The notes beneath the pieces were generated by a model. The model was not told where the DNA came from. It did not search any database and saw nothing but the letters and a program-made list of their open reading frames with translations. 64,000 nucleotides of DNA from assembly GCA_001724265.1 (NCBI GenBank), contig MEDY01000659.1:1-64000 (forward strand). The letters are read 5' to 3'. Every line of letters starts with the position of its first letter. The stretch's first letter is position 1. This DNA comes from Rhizaria sp. SCN 62-66. Taxonomy: Eukaryota; Rhizaria, unplaced. A program made the translations under genes and the position numbers. Shown here in pieces: positions 41,987-54,000 of this stretch.

Positions 41987-42901
41987 TCAACGCCGCCGAA
42001 GCGCGCGCGCCCGCCCGCCCTGCATTCTAAACCCCTCTCTCCGCGACTAAAGCTGCGCTGCAAAGCACGCTCTAAGTTGACTTATTCAAGCCACGACCGC
42101 TGCTCTGCTCTATCATCAATCAGCTTTGCTGGGGTGCTCTGCTTCCATATGTCAATGATGTGAACCATTATATTGCTGGCTGGCCGTGGTGCGGGGTTTG
42201 GAATGCATATCAATAGGCTATTTATGTCGTCGTTGTTGTCTTCTTGCTCCACTCGTTCGTTTATCCTGGAACTGACGAGTAGAAAAGAGGAGACGTTGAT
42301 GCCGACTTTGTTACACAGACAAACAAAACAAGCAAAACCACAAAAAGAAGATATTGGAAACAAATTATTTCATGTATTATCCATTAAACAATACAAAACA
42401 TATCAAATTCTCCTCCTACAACTTTCTCAGCATCCTGAATATGATCGTACGTGTATCGCAAAATGTCAACGTCTGTTGTTGTAACGTTAATGTATTGATC
42501 TTTAAATAAGCTGCTAGGCACATTGAGCATAAGAATCAATATATTACGCGTATACTTTCGTAATATTGATAACGTATTGGTATTGAGAGTTAGAAAAATG
42601 AAAAGTGGCATTTGTTCTCCCACGTTGCAACAAAAGAGAAACCAAGCGAAACAAAGCGCTTGTTGCTTCTCTTGCTGTTTGAAAATGGCACAAAGAGAAC
42701 TTAAAATCAAAGCAAAACAAAGAAAAATCTAGGTAGATACGTACAAAGACAAAGAGAACGCGAGCTGAGAGCGTGTCGCTTCACGAGCGAGCTAAACGCA
42801 CTCGCTCGCGGCAGCGAGCAGAAACTCTGCGTCTGAGAGCGCACTTAGAGTGCACTTCGACAGAGAGCACACTTAGACAGAGAGAGAGAGCACGCACGCG
42901 T
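41987..42901. other. Convergent spacer
   Basis: AT-rich 3' flanks of bL32m and MCM7. The last about 170 bases before the MCM7 stop hold short GA-rich repeats and several copies of a GCACTTAGA-like word. No gene seen. Confidence 0.55.
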
Positions 42902-45451
42902 TTAGACGTAGACAATGAGGTCCTCCGTGAGTGCGATGACGTTCATGCCCTGATAGTGCTGGTACGTGGCCTGTACCTCCGCCTCGGTGAACCCCTTGCG
43001 ACGCAGCATCTCATCGACCTGCGAGCGCGGCACCATCTTGTTACCGGCCAGCGCGCCCTCTACGAGCGCCCAGATAGCGGACTTGCGGTCCACGCCCGCG
43101 CCGCCGGGGCCTTCGCGCTGCTCTTCCAGCGCGAGGCGCGACGAGTTGACGAGACGGATCGCCTCCTCTACATCAGCCTGTGTGACTTCGTCGCGGAAAT
43201 GCACACGCGCCACCGCCTGGCACAGCCGCAAGATGGAGAGCAGGGAGCGCGCAGTGCAGAAGGCGCCGCGCGGGTTGAACTCGTCCTCGCCGCGCGGGTT
43301 GACGACGCGGCGGTCTTGCGCGTTAGACGACACGCGGAGGTCGACGTACTGGGTCGCGATATAATCGGTCAGCTCGCGCGGAACAGTGGGCTCGAAGAGC
43401 TTCGCGCGGGAGACGTACGCGCGCAGGAACGTCGAGGGAAACGGCGTGAACGCCAGCGGGGGGGCGCGGTTATACTTGTGGACGTAGGCGACGTGGCGCG
43501 CGAGGGCGGCGTCTTTGGTCAGGTCGGGCCGGTCGAGCATGACGAAGAGCAAGTCAAAGCGGGACAGCAGAGCGGCCGGCATGTCGAGGTTGTCCGCCGC
43601 TGAGCGGTGCAGGTTGTACCGTCCGTACGCCGGGTTGGCCGCCGCGAGGACCGTGGTGCGCGCGTTGAGCGTCGTGGTGATGCCCGCTTTGGCGATCGAC
43701 ACGGTCTGCTGCTCCATGACTTCGTGGATAGCTGTGCGGTCTGATTCGTCCATTTTGTCGAACTCGTCAATGCAGCACACGCCCATGTCGGCCAGCACCA
43801 GCGCGCCGCCCTCGAGCGTCATGTCGCCCGTCGCGGCGTCGCGCATGACGGCGGCGGTCAAACCGACACCAGAGGAGCCCTTGCCGGTGGTGTACACGGC
43901 GCGCGGGGCGACTTTGGTCACGTGCTTGAGCAGCTGCGACTTGGCCATACCGGGGTCGCCGACGAGCAGGGCGTTGATGTCGCCACGGATGCGAAGCCCG
44001 TCGGGCATGGCCTTTGTGACGCCGCCGATGAGCGAGAGCAAAAGTGCCTTCTTGATATCTGTGTGGCCGTAGATCTCGGGCGCGATCGACTGCGCGAGTC
44101 GCTCGTAGACGTCCTCCTTGTCGCCCTCTTCGACCACGGCCTCGAGCTCGGCCGCCGTGAGCTGCATATCGGCGTAGTTCTTCTTGGTTTGCGTCAGCGT
44201 GTGTGCGTCGATGTACGTGTCCATGGTGAGGCGGCCGCGGGAGGCGCGGAAACCGGTGGGGAACGACGGCAAGAACACGCCTGCAATGCTGACGACATCG
44301 CCCGGCTTGCACAGGCGCACGAGATCGCCCTGCACGCGCACGGTCATGGAGCGCGGGACGTGGCCGATGGGGACTTCGGTGGGAAGCTCTTGGAGCTTGA
44401 TCTCTTGGACGCGGACGAACTTGGATCCGCGGATCTCTTGGGAGAGCTTGCCCTTGCTGCGGTTGGCCTTGCAGGTGTTCGACTGGCACTCGTTCAGAGG
44501 CGTGAACTCGCGCGCGTGCACCTCCTATGATAGTAGAACAATTAATAAACGAAAATGTGACAAATAATGGCGTGTGAGCTGGAGTTGAAGAGAGACCACT
44601 GAAACAGAAACAGCAATAAAAGGCCAAAAAGAGTTAAAATTGCACTAAAACGCGCAAAGATCCATATGAAATCGTATTTTGGTTGTTTTGCGATTTGCTT
44701 TAGTGAAAGCGTACCTGGTAGATTTCATCGCCGCACTCGTGGCAAAGGTAGCTCTGGACTGTGATCTGGGGCTGGACGTCGGAGGTGCGCGTGACAATGC
44801 CGCGCACGGACACGAGCTGGCCCACATTGGCGGCGCGGATCTCGCGCAGCCGCATGGGCTTCTCGTTCGCGGGCGGGACGAAGCGGACCTCGTAAAAGCG
44901 GCCGAGAAGGCGGTTGAGCTCGGGTGCGTCGTCCTGGTTGTTGCCCTGTGCGCGAAGCTGGGCCAGACGCTCACGGCGCTGGCGCATGAGCTCGTCAAAA
45001 GGTGTCACAACGACGGGGCCGTCGGGGCCGTCGGCGGGCGCGTCGGCGTCAAAAGCAGATGCCGCGACGTCGACGTAGTGGTGCGTGTTGTTCATGACGT
45101 TTTGGCGCAGGTTTTCGTCCACAATGTCGTCGACGAAGATCTCCAGAGACTCGCGCTCGCGGGCGGTGATCGCGCGGCGCTGCTCCATGTACTTGTTCGC
45201 CGTCAGGAGCTCAGCGAACAAGTCTGGAGATGTGGCATCGAGAGAAGGGCGGGAGGATTGGGGTGAAACACGGTGACACGAGGAAGGGGGGATGAACGCG
45301 GGCAAAGTGAAAAATGGCGTTGTGAGCAGAGAGATCAATAATTCGTTGGATAAAACGCGTTTGATAATATAAACAAGATAAAAAGAAAGCTAGAAAACGT
45401 ACTGATCTCCTGTTTCCGGGTGTAATCACCCTTGCGGGGCACTTGAGCCAT
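42902..45451 (-). CDS. MCM7: DNA replication licensing factor MCM7
   Basis: Three exons: 45451-45403, 45223-44715 and 44524-42902. The introns start GTACGT and GTACGC and end CTCCAG and CATAG. They join as QEI-N-LFAELL and IYQ|EVHAREF. The product is 726 residues (human about 720) ending in TAA. MCM7 is one of six AAA+ subunits of the replicative MCM2-7 helicase in the nucleus. Visible are the N-terminal OB part with zinc cysteines (CHEC and CQSNTC), family signature IPRSMTVRVQGDLVR and SIAPEIYGHTDIKKALLL, Walker A GDPGMAKS, Walker B CCIDEFDKM, sensor AAANPAYGRYN, arginine finger SRFDLL, and a C-terminal winged-helix region. The first exon is only 16 codons, and its start matches family style. 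KTI12 lies upstream on the same strand. Confidence 0.97.
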
Positions 45452-45906
45452 AGCGTCCCTGCGAATCAGTCAGTGAGCGAAACAAGGTACGGGGAGACAA
45501 AATGTGAGACAAATTGATCGTCTGTTCCACTGCAAAAGAATGGAGAGAAATAAAACACAATGAAATTTTACGCAAGACGTGTAACTCTCAAATAGCAAAG
45601 CTTAGTCGTGCGAAACAGCTGACTTCGCGTCGCGCCGAGGATTGGGGCTAGATTGACCCGAGCAGCCGAGTGACCGTGAGCACCGGACGTCGTTTCGAGC
45701 TACTTTCGCACGATATGACATTCACATCAAATTACAATGCAAACAAAACCGCAGTCTTAAGATAAACAACACTTAGTAAAAATCGCTTCAAGTTATAATT
45801 TCTTATGTATTGCTCGGTGATATCCCGAAAAGCCTCTGGCCCGATGAAAATCTTCAATGGTCTGCGTCTCGTGCAAGCTTTTTCTTGCTCAACCTCGTCA
45901 GCGCGC
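45452..45906. promoter_or_regulatory. MCM7 upstream region
   Basis: About 455 bp between the MCM7 ATG and the KTI12 stop. The GC-richer block at 45600-45720 has a CCAAT box on the MCM7 strand (from ATTGG near 45642) and a TTCGCGTCGCGCC element (45624-45636) resembling E2F- or MCB-type cell-cycle sites. The match is by eye and its function is not shown. Confidence 0.4.
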
Positions 45907-47736
45907 TCACTGCACGTGCATTAGCTTCACCTGGAGAAACTGGCTAAAAGCGCGCAAAATGCCCTGCGCGGACGGCGACGGCAACATGGAAGCCAGTCGC
46001 AGGAACTCGCCGCGCCACAGCAGAAGTTCGCGGGCTGTGAACGGGCGCGACAAAGACAGAGTCTCGGACGGAGCCGCCGCCGCCGCTGTGGACACCGCCG
46101 ACGCAGAAACGGCCTCTGCGCCAGACGCAGCGCCTGCTGGAGCCACAGCTGCGTCGCCAGAGGCCGCCCTTACGCCGACAGCAGCAGCAGGAGGGCTCTC
46201 AGCAGTCGCGCTCTCGGCTGCAGTGGTTGAGTGAGTTGCCGTAGCAGCTGGAGCGGGCTTGCGGAAGGCTGACTTGGCGCCAAAGCGCGAGCTCGCCGCG
46301 CCCTTCGTAAACGCCGACGTCGCAGGTGCAGGTACAGCGTGGTTAGCCGCAGCAGAAGTCGGAGATGTGAGGGAGAGCGCGGCTGTGGAGGCTGCTAGTG
46401 AAGAGGCGGGGGAAGCTGCCAGCGCGGCGACGGGCGAGGCTGCTGAGGCCGCGGTGGCGGTGTTGGGCAGCACCGACGCCGGCAAAGTCACTGTGGTCCG
46501 CAGCCACACACCAGGCACAGCATTCGCAGCCGCAGCCACAGCAGCCGCAGTGGCAGAGTCTGAAGAGTCAGTGGCGGCGGCGACTGCGGCGGCTTCAAGA
46601 GCGCTTGTGTGGGCAAGAATAGCGTCATTAAGTTGACGAACCTGCAAATGAAACAAATAAAGCAAAATATAAACAAAATGAGCTAATAAAACTAAAATCT
46701 AGGCGAATAACACCACATCGTAACAAGATATTGAATGCTTGATATAGTCTCAAAGCGGAAGTTTAACGTACGACGTGTTGCGTGACGCGGTCGAGCTCCA
46801 GAACAAACGTGGGCCGCTCCAGCGTCACACGCGCGGTCGACTGCAGCCCCTTGACGAGGTCGGCGCTGGCCACCGCGGCGGCCACGCGCGCAGCGAACGC
46901 GCGCAGAGCAGGGCCGTAGGTGCAAGAGACGGTCGCGGCCGCAGTGGAAGCGACTTCGGCGGCGGCGGCGGCTGCCACGGCGGCCACGGCGGATGACACA
47001 AGAGACACAGGGGTCGTCTCAGTGACAGCAACAGCAGCAGAAGCAGCAGCTGCTGCAGCTGTAACAGCGTTGTTGTTGTTGCTCGTGTCAGTCGTCTCAG
47101 TAGACTCTGTCACATTAACAACGGCGTCGTCAGCGGCTGCGGCGGCTGCAGCTGTGGCGGCTGCAGCGGCGTCGGCGGCCGCCTTCTCCGCGGCCTCCGC
47201 GCCGACCGCAGCCGCCGCGGCATCCGAGCCTGCCGCCGCCGCCGTGGCCGCCGCGACCGCAGCGGCGATCGCGACTGGCAGTACACACCGTCCCTCCGCG
47301 GCCGGGCCAGCGCCAGCAGCGGGGGCGCCGGGCGCGAGCTCGGTGCCATCGACGGCGTCAGCCTCGGGGAGCGTGTACAGAGGCGCGTCCCACCGGTTCG
47401 TCGCGATCGGCGTCTCCAAACGGCCCCAGAGATCGTCAAACGCGGACTTGGGGTACCGTCCCAGCCGTTCGTTGCGCTCAAGCGCGGTTTGATGCGAGAT
47501 AGGAAGGTGTACAACGCAGTGCGCGGTACGGGCCTCGCGTGTACGCGTGTAGAGCTCGTATCGAAAGCCCTTGACGAGGTTGGGCGCGTCGAGGATGACG
47601 ATCTTGGAGCCGGTCAGAGCACGCTCGACGGTTGCGCGCAACGCGCCATTCAGCTTCTTCTCGGATGGGACGTCTGTGTGAATCGGTTAAAGGGAAACAA
47701 ATAACGCTCTTTTTTGTCAGAAAACATGTTTGGATG

Positions 47737-47788
<52 letters not shown>

Positions 47789-47803
47789 NNNNNNNNNNNN
47801 NNN

Positions 47804-47852
<49 letters not shown>

Positions 47853-48046
47853 AATAAAACTAAGCCAGTAAGAGTGGAATGTAAGAACGGACCTTTGAAG
47901 GAGGTGGCGCGGTCGAGGCGCAGAGACTCGTAGTTGATGACGTATACTTCACGCGTGGGGTAGACGGTCTTCAGCTCAGTAACAAGGGCCTGTGTAAACA
48001 CTGTCTTGCCTGACAGCGGGGCGCCGCAGAGGGTGATGAGCGGCAT
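45907..48046 (-). CDS. KTI12: KTI12-like P-loop protein (Elongator / tRNA modification)
   Basis: Three exons: 48046-47893, 47673-46772 and 46641-45907. Introns start GTCCGT and GTACGT and end CACACAG and TTTGCAG. The joins read SFK-D-VPSEKKL and TQHV|VRQLND. The product is 596 residues ending in TGA. KTI12 binds ATP and tRNA and works with Elongator in wobble-uridine modification. Visible are P-loop GAPLSGKT (residues 8-15), the sensor-like VERALTGSKIVILDAPN, the signature KGFRYELYTRTRE, RYPKSAFDDLWGRLE with NRWDAPLYTL, and C-terminal FTARELLLWRGEFLRLA. Two long Ala-rich insertions (roughly residues 155-280 and 370-530) nearly double the family's usual length of about 300. Intron 1 carries a GA/CT microsatellite with an assembly gap. 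Confidence 0.93.
47740..47852. repeat. (GA)n microsatellite with a 15-base gap
   Basis: Uninterrupted AG dinucleotides flank 15 undetermined bases (47789-47803). It lies within the first KTI12 intron, where it reads as (CT)n on the sense strand. True length is unknown. Serine/leucine open frames over it are artefacts. Confidence 0.97.
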
Positions 48047-49272
48047 TGCCGGGGGGTGCCGTGAAGAGGTGACTCACGCAGTCGACTTGAGGGAGTGGTT
48101 CTGTGAGCGAGGCGGAAGGGAAGATTGAGGTTTAAGTAGGTTTAATTTCAGATGTAAAAGTGAATTCGTGATTTAATATGATTGTGTTTGTGCTGTTTGA
48201 AATGACGGACATCTGGCGGTGATACACCTATTTTTCCCAACGGCATCACCACTGCCGCCGCTGTCCGAAGCTCCAGTGATTTGTGGTGAGTAATGATTTT
48301 CATCGATATACACCAGCAAAACAAATGCCAGGTAGAACAACTTAGCAAGGCGTTATTTAAATCAATGTGATATTGCGTGTTTAACTTATTGACAAACAAA
48401 CTGAGTTGATTTATTCCCAATATACCGCTATTAATCTAATTTTCGAGCGTTACGTTTCAAGTTAAAAAGTGTAAATCAAGGTTTGATAGTGCGCTACTGT
48501 TGCCGCTGGAAAAAATAACCATGTTTTTGAATTAAATTAAAACTATTACGTGTGATATACAGATATAAATATCTCAGTGCTTAATCATAGCAAAGAAAAT
48601 ATCATAAATGTAACTAAAAAGTTGCGTGCGATAAAAACTTTACCTATAAAGAATTAAAAAAATGGAATGTCACTTTGTAGAAATCAAATTGCTCTTTTGT
48701 TTCTCCACATCTTCAACCATATTTAATCTTCAAAATTAAACATTTTTATATTAAAAAACACTAAAGAAATACGTTGGAGCGTATATTGGAGCAAATAAAT
48801 AGAACTTGGGAGCGACATCAACTTGTCTTGGCTGCAGATAAGCACGGCGCAGACACGGTCAGGTGCAAAAATCACACGAGATAGCATAGATAGTGAGCTA
48901 TTGAGGAAAAGTTAAGTTAATCTTGACACTTAACTACTGTTTTAATAAGTGATCTCCGGAAAAATGTGACAATAATATCCACTTATTACCGGACATATGC
49001 GTGTTTTTACGTCTCTTCAAGGAGGCTGCTGCGAGGGTGCCAAGGTTGTTTTCTTGGTAGGTGGGGGTGGCCAGGTCCGTCTTCGCGCTAATGAGCAAGC
49101 GTCTTCCACTGTGACCGTAAAACCGAACAGGACTGACACTCACGATATTTACGCTCGTAAATATATATATCTTGCTTATTATATGACGCTCAAGGCGTGT
49201 TCTCCACCTGTACTCACCTTAGCCGTTTCCTCTGTTCCCTCTGCAACTCCAACTTTAGAAACTTGCTTCCGA
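48047..49272. other. Divergent spacer between KTI12 and CCDC137-like
   Basis: Long and very AT-rich (48150-49000 especially). A pyrimidine-rich leader precedes the plus-strand ATG. I found no gene, tRNA or repeat family in it. Confidence 0.5.
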
Positions 49273-50583
49273 ATGGGCATTCGTAAGATCAAGAGCGCGG
49301 ATCCGCACTGCCGCGACCCGAAGCGCCGTGCCGCCTATGAGGCTAGTCTCCGCGGCAAGGACGCCATTGCCCCCACCAGCAAGCACATGGACATCACTAG
49401 TACGTTCTCTCCAATAGCTTGCTCGCAAACGACACTTTCTCGCTAACGCTTAATTCTCGAGCGCACACGACCTGGACAACACATTCACGACGTTGCCCAC
49501 ACTGCTCACATCTACATTTTTATTCTGTATCTTTTCTACGCCTTTTGTTTCTTTTTTGTTTCTTTCGACTCGTAAACAGCGACGACGCGCAAGGAGCGTG
49601 CGTTCGCCCGCCTGCTCGACGGCTCTGCCGACCGCGCCCGCGCGCGCAACCTCCAAGCCGCCAAGCAGCCTGGTTACAAGCCGCGCGAGCGCCGCGGCGG
49701 TCTTGACCAGTCCGGTCTCTCCGAGGCCGTTACCGCCCGCTTCAAGGCACCGACGTTTAAGGCGCAGCTCGAGGACCTTAAGTCAGTCTCCGAGTTCGAG
49801 CGCGCGATGAAGAAAGAGACACGGACCGCTCTCGAGGACCAAAAGCACGCCGAGCAGGCCGCGCGCGACCTCGAGCACAAGCGCGGGATTAGCGAGCGCC
49901 GCAAGCTCAAGCTCAAGGAGCGCAAACTCAAGAAGGACGAGCGCAAGCTCATGCGGGAAGCGGACCGCATCGAGGACGAGCGCTTTAAGGGTCTCCGCGA
50001 GGATATCGAGTTCGGCGACGTGGTAGACCGCCCCCCGTCGTTCGACGACATTGCGCTGCCTTCGCGCAAGCGTGGCGGCGCGGCTGGCGGTGCGATGTCG
50101 AACATCGAGATCCTCAACCGCGCACTCGCCGAGGCCGCCAAGAAGGCCGCCGACGCCGAGCGCGCCCTCAACGGCGGCGATGACGATGAGGAAGACGAGG
50201 ACGGCGCCCGCGCCGGCAGCAGCAGCAGCAACAGCAAGGGCGGACTGGGCAAGTACGCGTCTGTGCGCCGCCACGTCGAGTCCGCACAGGCCGAGCGCGC
50301 GGAGGAGGAGGCCCGCGCCCGCCGCGAAGCCGCTAAGAACGCGATGACGGCGGAGAAGCGCCAGCAAATGCTCGCGCAGGCGCGCGCCGAGCTGCGGCGC
50401 GCTGAGATCGACAAGGCGCGTGAGCAGGCGCAGCAGGCGTACCGCGACATCAAGGCGCGGTCCGGCCGCGGCGGCGGTGGGTTTGCGGCGCTCACGTCGG
50501 GGAACTCACAGCTGCGGATGGGGCAGGCCGTTGCGCAGTCGCGGCTGGAGTCCGTTGACGGGCCCGCCGCACGCTTCCGGTGA
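49273..50583 (+). CDS. CCDC137-like nucleolar coiled-coil protein
   Basis: Two exons, 49273-49399 and 49580-50583. The intron starts GTACGT and ends AAACAG, joining as DIT-T-TTRKERAF. The product is 376 residues ending in TGA. It has a basic N-terminus (MGIRKIKSADPHCRDPKRR) and a very charged helical centre (ISERRKLKLKERKLKKDERK). A motif EFGDVVDRPPSFDDIALPSR follows, and the C-terminal helix ends AREQAQQAYRDIKARS-like (KAREQAQQAYRDIKARSG). The VxFGxVVxxPP motif followed by a late xxAxxAYRxxK helix is the pattern that I associate with CCDC137 and its plant relatives, nucleolar proteins tied to ribosome biogenesis. The family call is moderate and the gene model is firm. Confidence 0.7.
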
Positions 50584-51093
50584 AGAAACAAAAACACCAC
50601 CACGGGAAAGCATGAAAATGTACGTACGTACAAGCTTTTCAAGATTAAAGCTGAACTAAAGAAGCAGTCTAGTGGTTGGCTGGGCCGGCTTGCAGGGTCA
50701 GGGTGCGTTGCGCATTACTTATGTGCGTATTTTCATTAATACAAAGTAGAAATATTAGTTTCATCGTTGGAGATACATGTACAATAAATGTATTAAGATA
50801 ATGCGGCATTTTATTTGTGGTATGGTCGCAATTCGTTCATTTGTACTCGCTATAAAAAGTCTGTGCACGCATGCATGTTAAGGCTCTTATCGAACAAACA
50901 TGCAGTTATTCGTTTTAAATAAGCACAGGAACGCCAAGATAAGATAATCATCGGTGTCAATCGCTTTGCTTTCACTCAACTCACTCCACGTAAGTTCAGA
51001 CTTGTCCATTCTAAGACTCAAACAAAGCGAGAGACACGCATGCATCAAGCGCGTCAGTGCCACTGTAGTTGTTGTTTTAATTTGGTGACGAGC
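50584..51093. other. Convergent spacer
   Basis: AT-rich 3' flanks of the CCDC137-like gene and the diacylglycerol kinase gene. Nothing else seen. Confidence 0.6.
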
Positions 51094-54000
51094 TCACTCT
51101 GCGTCGGGGATAGCACGGTAGAAGTCCTTGTTACTCGGCATGACCTGTCCGTGTTTCTTAGCAAACTCCGTGAGCACCACACGCCCCTGCTGCTCGCTCA
51201 GCACGCCCTGCTCCTGCGCCCACATCAGCACAGTGCGCAGCGTCGCCGTCGCACTGGGCGCGGCCGCCGTGGCCGCGCCGGGCGCCGCAGTGCCCGCGAC
51301 CTCGGCCGCAGCGTCGTCCTCAGCGGGCGTCATCATGAGAGACTGCCCCCGCAGGGTGACGTGGACTTCGCAGCTGGTCTTGACGCCCCAGGGCTCGCCA
51401 TCGACCTGGATCGGCAGCGGACCACGTGTGCGCACGACGGCAGACCGACCTTGTGCAAGTCGCAGCGGTGTCGTCAACCCCAGTTGGATCAGACCGACGT
51501 GGAGCGAGTCGCGGAAACCGATGAGCTCGAATAGGCCATCATCCATGCGCGGCTCGCTGAAGTGACGCCGGTCCGTCTCGGCGTGACCCCAGAAGTTGAT
51601 GCCGCCACCGAAAGATTTAATGTTGAGCAAGCACACGCCTTCCATGCCCGTGAGGTCGATTTTGACGCCGTCGATGAAGACTTCAGCGCCAGAGTCGCGG
51701 AGAACGCTCGGCGCGTGCGGGAAAAAGTACGATTCCGTGCCGAGGCGAGCGTACCAGGCCTTGTTGAAGAGCTGCGAAGTGAACAAGTGAGGATAGTGAG
51801 CGCGAAGAAGGTGGAACTTGTGCGCGATAACGGCGTCCAGGCCGATGCCGAGGTAGTTGTTCACCACGACTGCGCTGCTGCCGGTGCCGCGGGGACTGGG
51901 CGACACGATGGGGAAAATCGTCGACACCTTGCGCACGAGTCGCCATGTCTTAAGCCGTTGCCAGCAAGAGCCCGGGGACAGCTCCAGCACAACATCATCA
52001 TCGCCTTCGCCTTCATCACCGTCACTCGCGCGACGTTTGCGCTCGACCACAGCACCAGCAGCGTTATTGCTGTCCTTGTTATCACTCTTGTGAGCAGCGC
52101 TGTCATCCTTTTGCTCGTCGTTCTCATCAACACTGGCGTCGTTGTTATTGCTACTCTGCTTGCGGCGCGGGGCGGTTTTGCGTTTCGGCAGCGGTGTGCT
52201 GAGGCCCACCCGCCTGCTCGACGCAGACGGCGATGTAGTTGCAGTTGCGCCGCTGGGCTTCGCCGCCGTCGTCGTCGGTGTGCCTGCCTTGTTAGAGGCT
52301 GTCGCGTTGTCAAACGCTTCAGGCGCAAGCGGCTTGACCGTGGCATCCCAACGGTCAAGCACGCAGATACCGGAGCGGGAAACACGACGGAGAACGGTTA
52401 ACAGACCGGCGGTTTCCACAGAAGGAGCCTTGCGGCCCCAACCGAGCACCTGCGCCAGGTCGTTCCCGGTGCCAAGAGGCACCACGGCCACGGGAACCGG
52501 CCGGTTGAGCTTGTCGATAGCCGAGAGCACCCACGACACGGTTCCGTCGCCGCCGCAAACGACGACTTGCAGCCGCGGGACAGTGGCGAAGAGAGCGAGC
52601 GCGACTTCCGGCGCATGCTCGGCCAAATCCCAGACTTGGATCGGGTTGAGAAGCTCGGTGAACTCGTGCATAAGCTGCACGCCCATGTTACCGCCCGATT
52701 TACGGTTGATAAACACAAGCACGGGCGCGACTTCACGCGGCAGCTCAAAGCGCCACACGAGCGGCGTCGTAAGCAGCGCGTCTGTGCGCGGCAGAGTGGA
52801 CGCGACCGGCGGCAAACTGATGAAAGGAGACGCTAACACAGCCGCGGCAGATCGGAGAGGGTCCCATGACGCGTCGCCCGCGTTTGCGGTATTGCGTGCA
52901 GATGCAGTCGCGACAGGCGCAGTTGCGACAGGCGCAGTCGCGTTGGAAGACTCGGCCGCGGTTGCGAGAGCGGGTGAGAGAAGGTCGGCAACGGTCAACG
53001 CAGCGGGAAACGCGTGCTGCTGCTGCTGCTGCTGCTGTGCACCGCGCTTGAGGGAAGCAATGGCAAGGCGCGCGGTGGCAGCAGTGTAGCCCGGCGCAGG
53101 GAAAACGCACTGGGGCGGAACGATAAGGCGCGAGATAGGACCTACAGTGCATGCATAGAAGCAAAAGAAGAAGAACAAGCGTTAGAATAATTGCAATTTA
53201 AATAAAGTCAGGATGAGTTAACATACTATTCATAACTCATAGAAGTAGTCTTTGTTTTTGCTAACGTACCGCGGCGACAGAGGTCCCGATCGAGGTCCTT
53301 GAGCTAGCCAACGCAGTCCTCGTGTACGTGTGCACGACACCACAGACAGTGCAGTCCAGCCAGAGCGAAAAGACTGCCGGTGACTTCGCCGCACACGAGA
53401 CACACGTCGGAGACAGTAGAGTGGTTGCCGCGGACCCAGTGGTGCGGCTGCGGTGCAACAGTGGCGTTGCTGCAGTTGCTGCTGGCGCAACTGGGCGTGG
53501 CGCCCGTCACGTCCACAGCAGGCGCAGTTGCAGTCGCAGTCTCAGCCGCGCTATGGGCAGCGGTGTCGGTGTTATTGCTCTTAGCGGCCTTTGTTGAGCG
53601 GATCTTACTGTGAACGGCAACAGACACAGGCTCAGACTCCGCCTCAGCAGCAGAGGCGTTCGCTTCAGCGTCAGATTCGGCAGCAGCAGCTGGACTGCGA
53701 CTGCGGCCACGCGCACTCTTGCTCTTGCTCTTCCTCGCACCAGCCTCAGCCTTCGAAGCAACAGCAGCAGCAGCAGCCTCGGTCTCAGCACCAGCAGCGG
53801 CAGCGCGAGTGCGCGTGCGACGACCAGGCACGGCAGCGGCGGCAGCGGAAGCGGCCTCGGCGGCGGTTTCAGCTTCGAACTCAGCGGCCGCAGCGGCAGC
53901 AGTCTTGCGCTGCCGCGGCGCCACTTTTGCTTCGTTTTCAACATCAGCCTCAGCCTGCGCACGCGCGCGTGACTGCGAAGGCGCAGACCTTGACTGCGCG

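Noticed and set aside
47717-48046. Open frames reading Ser-Leu or Arg-Glu repeats across the gap
   Set aside because: Direct translation of the GA/CT microsatellite in KTI12 intron 1. The exon ends at the GTCCGT donor before it.
53142-53303. Reading the kinase TAG as part of an intron by using an earlier donor
   Set aside because: An earlier donor would remove the last C1 zinc ligand and the LKDLDRDLC spacing. The GTACGT donor downstream gives an exact join to GPISRLIVPP.
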